A stretch of 64,000 nt of DNA from BNXB01 sp031548005 (GTDB lineage Bacteria > Bacteroidota > Bacteroidia > Bacteroidales > Azobacteroidaceae), in assembly GCA_031548005.1 (NCBI GenBank), contig JAVBRK010000003.1:1-64000 (forward strand), given 5' to 3'. Position 1 is the first letter of the stretch; every line of letters begins with the position of its first letter. Positions 60,497-64,000 of the stretch are shown one piece after another. The notes beneath the pieces are model-generated. The model was not told where the DNA came from, did no database searches, and saw only the letters and a program-made list of their open reading frames with translations. The translations under genes were made by a program, and so were the position numbers.

Positions 60497-61339
60497 ATGG
60501 AAATATCAATAACGATCAGGCGCTTGCAGGCCTTATTAGATAGCTGCAGACGTGAAAATAAAACCATCGGATTAGTACCTACCATGGGCGCTTTGCATCA
60601 GGGACACCTGGAGCTCGCGAAGCGTTGTGTAGTGGAAAATGATGTCTGTGTAGTCAGTATTTTTGTGAATCCGACCCAATTCAATGACAAAAATGATTTG
60701 TTGAAATATCCCCGGATGCTGGAGGCTGATTGTGATTTACTCGGGCAGACCGGCTGCCGGTTTGTTTTTGCTCCTTCGGTAGAGGAAATGTATCCCAAGG
60801 AAGATACCCGGCAGTTCGATTTTGGAACGTTGGACCGGGTGATGGAAGGACGGTTCCGGCCGGGACATTTCAATGGAGTGGCCCAAATTGTGAGTAAATT
60901 GTTTGATGCAGTAAAACCGGATCGGGCTTATTTTGGAGAAAAAGACTTCCAGCAACTGGCAGTCATCCGTGAAATGACCAAGATGCTGGGGTATCCTATA
61001 GACATAATTCCTTGTCCGATTGTGAGGGAGGCGGATGGATTGGCTATGAGCAGCCGCAATATGCGTCTGACCCCGGGGCAACGGAAGGAATCCGTTAAAA
61101 TTTCCGGGGCCTTGTTCGAGAGTAAGAATCTGAAAAGCCGGATGGGGGTCAAAGACTTGAAACAGTGGGTCGTTGAAACCGTAGATCTTTCTCCGGAACT
61201 GGAAACGGAGTACTTCGAAATTGTAGATGGAAATACATTGGAATCCATTGATTCCTGGGCTGACTCGGATGATCCTGTCGGCTGTATTGCCGTTTTCTGC
61301 GGAGCCGTCCGATTGATCGACAATATCAGGTATGATTGA
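60497..61339 (+). CDS. panC: Pantothenate synthetase
   Basis: 280 residues, the normal PanC length. 'GLVPTMGALHQGHLELAKR' contains the HIGH-like HxGH, 'FVNPTQFNDKNDLLKYPR' the pantoate site, 'YFGEKDFQQLAVIREM' and 'VREADGLAMSSRN' the remaining ATP-site blocks. It condenses pantoate and beta-alanine with ATP. The next gene, panD, makes beta-alanine, so two steps of the CoA pathway are adjacent; this supply also matters for the phosphopantetheine used by the PKS. Confidence 0.97.
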   Translation: MEISITIRRLQALLDSCRRENKTIGLVPTMGALHQGHLELAKRCVVENDVCVVSIFVNPTQFNDKNDLLKYPRMLEADCDLLGQTGCRFVFAPSVEEMYPKEDTRQFDFGTLDRVMEGRFRPGHFNGVAQIVSKLFDAVKPDRAYFGEKDFQQLAVIREMTKMLGYPIDIIPCPIVREADGLAMSSRNMRLTPGQRKESVKISGALFESKNLKSRMGVKDLKQWVVETVDLSPELETEYFEIVDGNTLESIDSWADSDDPVGCIAVFCGAVRLIDNIRYD

Positions 61340-61470
61340 AATTACAGTTGATGATTATCAATCCCTGCTCTGGAGAAGACGGATTGCAGGAGGCTATTGA
61401 ATATTCTAAAACTCTTTTGGGCCGGTATGCGTTAAATAAGAGAAGTAATGCTCTATTCCTAAAAATGTAT

Positions 61471-61478
61471 TAACTTTG
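61471..61478 (+). promoter_or_regulatory. -7 box of the panD promoter
   Basis: TAACTTTG, 46 bases before ATG 61525. It suggests panD can be expressed separately from panC despite being next to it. Confidence 0.5.
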
Positions 61479-61524
61479 CAGTAGAAATTTAGAATGCTTT
61501 TCCTATTCTCTAATTTATTTTAGC

Positions 61525-61875
61525 ATGTATATTGAAGTAGTAAAATCCAAATTGCACCGGGTTACAGTAACTGAAGCGAATCTCAATTATATAGGAAGTG
61601 TTACCATCGATCAGGATTTGATGGATGCTGCCAATCTGATTGAAGGCGAGAAAGTGCAAATCGTTAATAATAACAATGGGGAGCGGTTGGAAACGTATGT
61701 GATTAAAGGAGAGAGGGGATCCGGAATGATCTGCCTGAATGGAGCGGCTGCCAGAAAAGTACAGCCTGGGGATATCATTATTATCATGGCTTATGCCTGG
61801 ATGGAAATGGACGAAGCCAAAAAATTTACTCCGGCGGTTGTTTTTCCTGATACGGTGACAAATAAGATTGTCTGA
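61525..61875 (+). CDS. panD: Aspartate 1-decarboxylase
   Basis: 116 residues, the normal size. The self-cleavage site is Gly24-Ser25 in 'LNYIGSVTID', which forms the pyruvoyl cofactor. 'NGERLETYVIKGERGSG' and 'LNGAAARKVQPGDIIIIMAY' are standard. It makes beta-alanine for PanC. There are 185 bases between panC and panD. Confidence 0.97.
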   Translation: MYIEVVKSKLHRVTVTEANLNYIGSVTIDQDLMDAANLIEGEKVQIVNNNNGERLETYVIKGERGSGMICLNGAAARKVQPGDIIIIMAYAWMEMDEAKKFTPAVVFPDTVTNKIV

Positions 61876-61928
61876 AATACAGGAAAATATCCTTGATTTT
61901 TCTTTAATAAAAAACCATTAGAATTGTT

Positions 61929-62828
61929 ATGCTTGATTTTCAGGAAGTTGTCGTCGAGGACAAAGAGAAATTAAACCAATTCCTTTTCAAAAACACCTTC
62001 AGGAATTGTGATTACTCCTTTTCAAATATTTATTGTTGGGCTTTGAGGTACAAAACAACCTATGCAATGGAATCAGGATTTCTGTTCCTGAGGTTTTATG
62101 CCGGTGGAAAGAAAGCCGGGTATATTTATCCTCTGGGCGACGGTTGCCTGAAAACAGCCATTGAGATCATGATCAAAGACTCGGAAGAACGGAACGAACC
62201 GTTCCGGATGTATGCACTTACGAGGGAGATGTATGAAAATGTAGAGGCCCTGTTTCCCGGAAGATTTAATTATCAGTCCAAAGATTCCTGGTTTGAGTAT
62301 ATTTACAATACGGAAGACCTGATTACCCTGACAGGTAAAAAATTTCAGCCGAAACGGAATCATATCAATAAATTCAAAAAAACATACGCTTATGAGTATC
62401 TCCCGATTACAAAGGATCTGATTCCCGGCTGCCTGGAACTTTATTCCAAATGGTGCAGGGAAAATGGAGGATGTGAAGATCCATCGCTGATCGACGAAAG
62501 AATTTCTGTCGAACGGGCGTTTGCAAATTTTGAAGAATTGGGACTGACCGGGGGGGCTTTGCGGGTAGACGGCAATATTGTAGCTTATTCATACGGACAG
62601 CCTCTGACAGCAGATACTTTCGGAGTGCATGCGGAAAAGTCTTTGTACGAGATCGACGGTGGATTCAGCATGATTAATCAGCAATTTGCCGAGCATGTAT
62701 GTGCCGGATATGCCTATATGAACCGGGAAGAAGATCTGGGATTGGAATCGTTAAGGAAGGCGAAAATGTCATATCATCCGGCTATCTTGCTGGAAAAAGG
62801 GTTTATAACTGAAAATGTGAATTCATGA
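61929..62828 (+). CDS. DUF2156 (LPG synthetase C-terminal-like) acyltransferase
   Basis: 299 residues in the double-GNAT layout of the catalytic domain of phosphatidylglycerol lysyltransferase (MprF). 'NTFRNCDYSFSNIYCW' (22-37), 'KRNHINKFKKTYAYEY' and 'NREEDLGLESLRKAKMSYHP' (near the C-terminus) are family blocks. Bacteroidota carry such soluble versions without the flippase part, and their substrate is not established; transfer of an amino acid to a lipid is the closest parallel. Its end overlaps the next gene by four bases (ATGA). Confidence 0.8.
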   Translation: MLDFQEVVVEDKEKLNQFLFKNTFRNCDYSFSNIYCWALRYKTTYAMESGFLFLRFYAGGKKAGYIYPLGDGCLKTAIEIMIKDSEERNEPFRMYALTREMYENVEALFPGRFNYQSKDSWFEYIYNTEDLITLTGKKFQPKRNHINKFKKTYAYEYLPITKDLIPGCLELYSKWCRENGGCEDPSLIDERISVERAFANFEELGLTGGALRVDGNIVAYSYGQPLTADTFGVHAEKSLYEIDGGFSMINQQFAEHVCAGYAYMNREEDLGLESLRKAKMSYHPAILLEKGFITENVNS

Positions 62829-63673
62829 TCCGGTATGCAACAGGAGCAGATCAACCAGGGCTAATGGAGATGTGGAAACTTTGTTTTCCGTCTGATTCCG
62901 GGAACTTCCGGAAATTTTATTTCGACCGGGTTTACCGGAGTGAAGAAACCCTGGCTTTCCTGGAAAGTAATCGCCCTGTAGCATCCCTTCAAATGATACC
63001 TTATCAGATGAAAATTCATGGAAAGTCCTATGTTACCGGATATATTTCCGGAGCGATGACCCATCCGGAGTTTCAGCGTAGAGGTTATATGAACAGTTTG
63101 CTTCAGATTGCTTTTGAGGAAATGAGAAAAAATAAATTCAGCTTCTCATTCCTGATTCCTCAGGAAGACCGTCTGTTTTCCTATTATGCCCGGTATGGGT
63201 ATGAAAAGGCATTTCCGAGAAAAAAAATAGTCCTTAAGCCGGAAATAACACTCCCTGTAGATCCGGAAATACGATATTACGACCAGTACCCGGATGAAGA
63301 CTCATGTGGGTTGCTGTATGATCTGTATCGTCGCTTTCTCGACCGGATGAATAACGTGGTACTGAAATCCAGGGAGCAATTTCAGAATATATTAGTTGAT
63401 CTGTTTCTGGATGAAGGGGCCGTTTTTGCCGGAGAATCAGCCATGGCTTTGGTCATTGCCCGGGATGCTTCAGTTCAGGTGAAAGAATTGCTTTATAGCG
63501 ACGATGAATCCAGGAAGGAGTTATTAGCTGCGATTGGTGAAAGAAATCCTGGCAAAGATCTGGAAATTACACTTTCCGGCTGTGAAGAAGGGATATACTA
63601 TGGCATGCTCAAATCTTTCGATGTCTCTTTCAATCTTCCTCCGGATATTTATATGAGCATGATGCTCGATTAA
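62825..63673 (+). CDS. GNAT family N-acetyltransferase
   Basis: 282 residues. An N-terminal GNAT domain (about 1-150) with 'GYISGAMTHPEFQRRGYMNSL' region carrying the acetyl-CoA motif (Q-R-R-G-Y), then 'YYARYGYEKA', and a C-terminal part resembling Eis-type proteins (second GNAT-like and sterol-carrier-like lobe). It is coupled to the DUF2156 gene by an ATGA overlap, so the two may act in the same pathway. The substrate is unknown. Confidence 0.85.
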   Translation: MIRYATGADQPGLMEMWKLCFPSDSGNFRKFYFDRVYRSEETLAFLESNRPVASLQMIPYQMKIHGKSYVTGYISGAMTHPEFQRRGYMNSLLQIAFEEMRKNKFSFSFLIPQEDRLFSYYARYGYEKAFPRKKIVLKPEITLPVDPEIRYYDQYPDEDSCGLLYDLYRRFLDRMNNVVLKSREQFQNILVDLFLDEGAVFAGESAMALVIARDASVQVKELLYSDDESRKELLAAIGERNPGKDLEITLSGCEEGIYYGMLKSFDVSFNLPPDIYMSMMLD

Positions 63674-63686
63674 ATTATAGCTTTAA

Positions 63687-64000
63687 GTGAAATATTCTTA
63701 CTCCCAGATATGGAAAGTGGCGTATCCGATATTGCTGACCCTTTTGGTTCAGAATCTGATACAGGTGATCGGTACGGCTTTTTTAGGACGTGTCGGTGAA
63801 GTAGAACTGGGGGCTTCGGCTATTGCCGGTATTTTCTATATTACTGTATTTATGCTGGCTTTCGGTTTCAGTACAGGGTCTCAAATCCTGATCGGTCGTC
63901 GGAACGGAGAGCAGAATTACGATAAAATCGGCGAAATCGTGGTACATGGCTGCCTGTTCTTACTTCTTCTGGCTACTTTTATGTTTTTTCTCACCCGGTC
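63687..64000 (+). CDS. MATE family transporter, 3' part outside the window
   Basis: The reading frame opens with GTG at 63687 directly after an in-frame TAA (63684-63686) and continues to the window end (104 codons). 'YSQIWKVAYPILLTLLVQNL', 'VIGTAFLGRVGEVELGASAI' and 'FSTGSQILIGRRNGEQNYD' match the first membrane helices of MATE exporters. It is distinct from the MATE protein of the PKS operon. It lies 13 bases after the GNAT gene. An alternative start further in seems unlikely, since GTG is needed to keep the first helix. Confidence 0.85.
   Translation, partial: MKYSYSQIWKVAYPILLTLLVQNLIQVIGTAFLGRVGEVELGASAIAGIFYITVFMLAFGFSTGSQILIGRRNGEQNYDKIGEIVVHGCLFLLLLATFMFFLTR

Noticed and set aside
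61351..61473. Short reading frame of 40 codons between panC and panD
   Set aside because: It has ATG and stop, but no ribosome-binding site, no recognisable sequence, and its stop overlaps the panD -7 box. Probably chance.
1..64000. tRNA, rRNA, CRISPR, insertion sequences, prophage
   Set aside because: No cloverleaf sequence, repeat-spacer array, transposase or phage structural gene was seen anywhere in the window.

Overview
The window looks like chromosomal DNA of a Bacteroidota bacterium, most likely order Bacteroidales. The pointers are: promoters of the Bacteroidota type (TTTG about 19-21 bases upstream of TAnnTTTG) before most transcription units; a type IX secretion pair porU-porV followed by ispF; a MurF-alanine racemase fusion; lipoprotein families DUF4270, DUF4296 and DUF4369; a TonB-dependent receptor; a DksA-like protein that has lost its zinc cysteines; and a stand-alone N-terminal glycogen-synthase domain. 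Ribosome-binding sites are mostly weak, with a few exceptions. Genus cannot be fixed from the sequence; the porU-porV-ispF order suggests a Porphyromonas/Odoribacter-like relative. I saw no tRNA, rRNA, CRISPR array, insertion sequence or phage gene.

Layout. (1) 1-963: truncated phosphatidylserine decarboxylase and a SUI1/YciH protein, both minus. (2) 1122-22051: an 11-gene minus-strand operon of about 21 kb with gaps of at most 42 bases or overlaps, ending in a clear rho-independent terminator (994-1034). In transcription order it encodes a DegT-type aminotransferase, a 3-hydroxyacyl-CoA dehydrogenase, a MATE exporter, two giant iterative PKS subunits of the PUFA/heterocyst-glycolipid (hglE) type, a free acyl carrier protein, an alpha/beta hydrolase, two tandem UGT-like glycosyltransferases, a GT-C membrane glycosyltransferase and a polyprenyl-phosphate-type GT2. 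This is the standout of the window: it reads as a self-contained pathway for building, releasing, glycosylating and exporting a fatty-acid-like or polyene-like glycolipid. (3) 22052-22593: a 542-base non-coding region holding the rex promoter and several small inverted repeats. (4) 22594-29054: rex, an FAH-family hydrolase, porU, porV, ispF (plus). (5) 29044-36544: a FemAB-like acyltransferase and M20 deacylase (minus), then acyl-CoA ligase, DUF2490 barrel, tsaD, a membrane protein and a NodB deacetylase (plus). (6) 36857-43547: serine-type sulfatase (plus), converging on a TonB receptor encoded behind an NtrC/NtrB-type two-component pair (minus). (7) 43661-58081: housekeeping genes ileS, DksA-like, lspA, DUF4296, rplS, pnp, a thioredoxin-fold lipoprotein, greA, HIT, murF-alr, fabI, tsaC-like. 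(8) 58111-64000: DUF4270 and glycogen-synthase-like genes (minus), panC, panD, two acyltransferase-like genes and a truncated MATE gene (plus).

How the PKS operon could work (inference). PKS1 carries two nitronate-monooxygenase-like barrels, KS, AT, two nearly identical ACPs and KR. PKS2 adds KS, an AT-like domain, a dehydratase and its own Sfp-type phosphopantetheinyl transferase. Together they contain every activity needed to elongate, reduce and dehydrate a chain; the PfaD-like barrel could provide enoyl reduction. The hydrolase may release the chain, the dehydrogenase and aminotransferase could tailor it or its sugar, the glycosyltransferases would decorate it, and the MATE protein would export it. 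The product is not predictable from the sequence.

Other points worth a second look are a terminator hairpin lying between the greA promoter and the greA gene, a run of nine G inside porV, and the compact overlap of the PKS operon terminator with the next gene's promoter.
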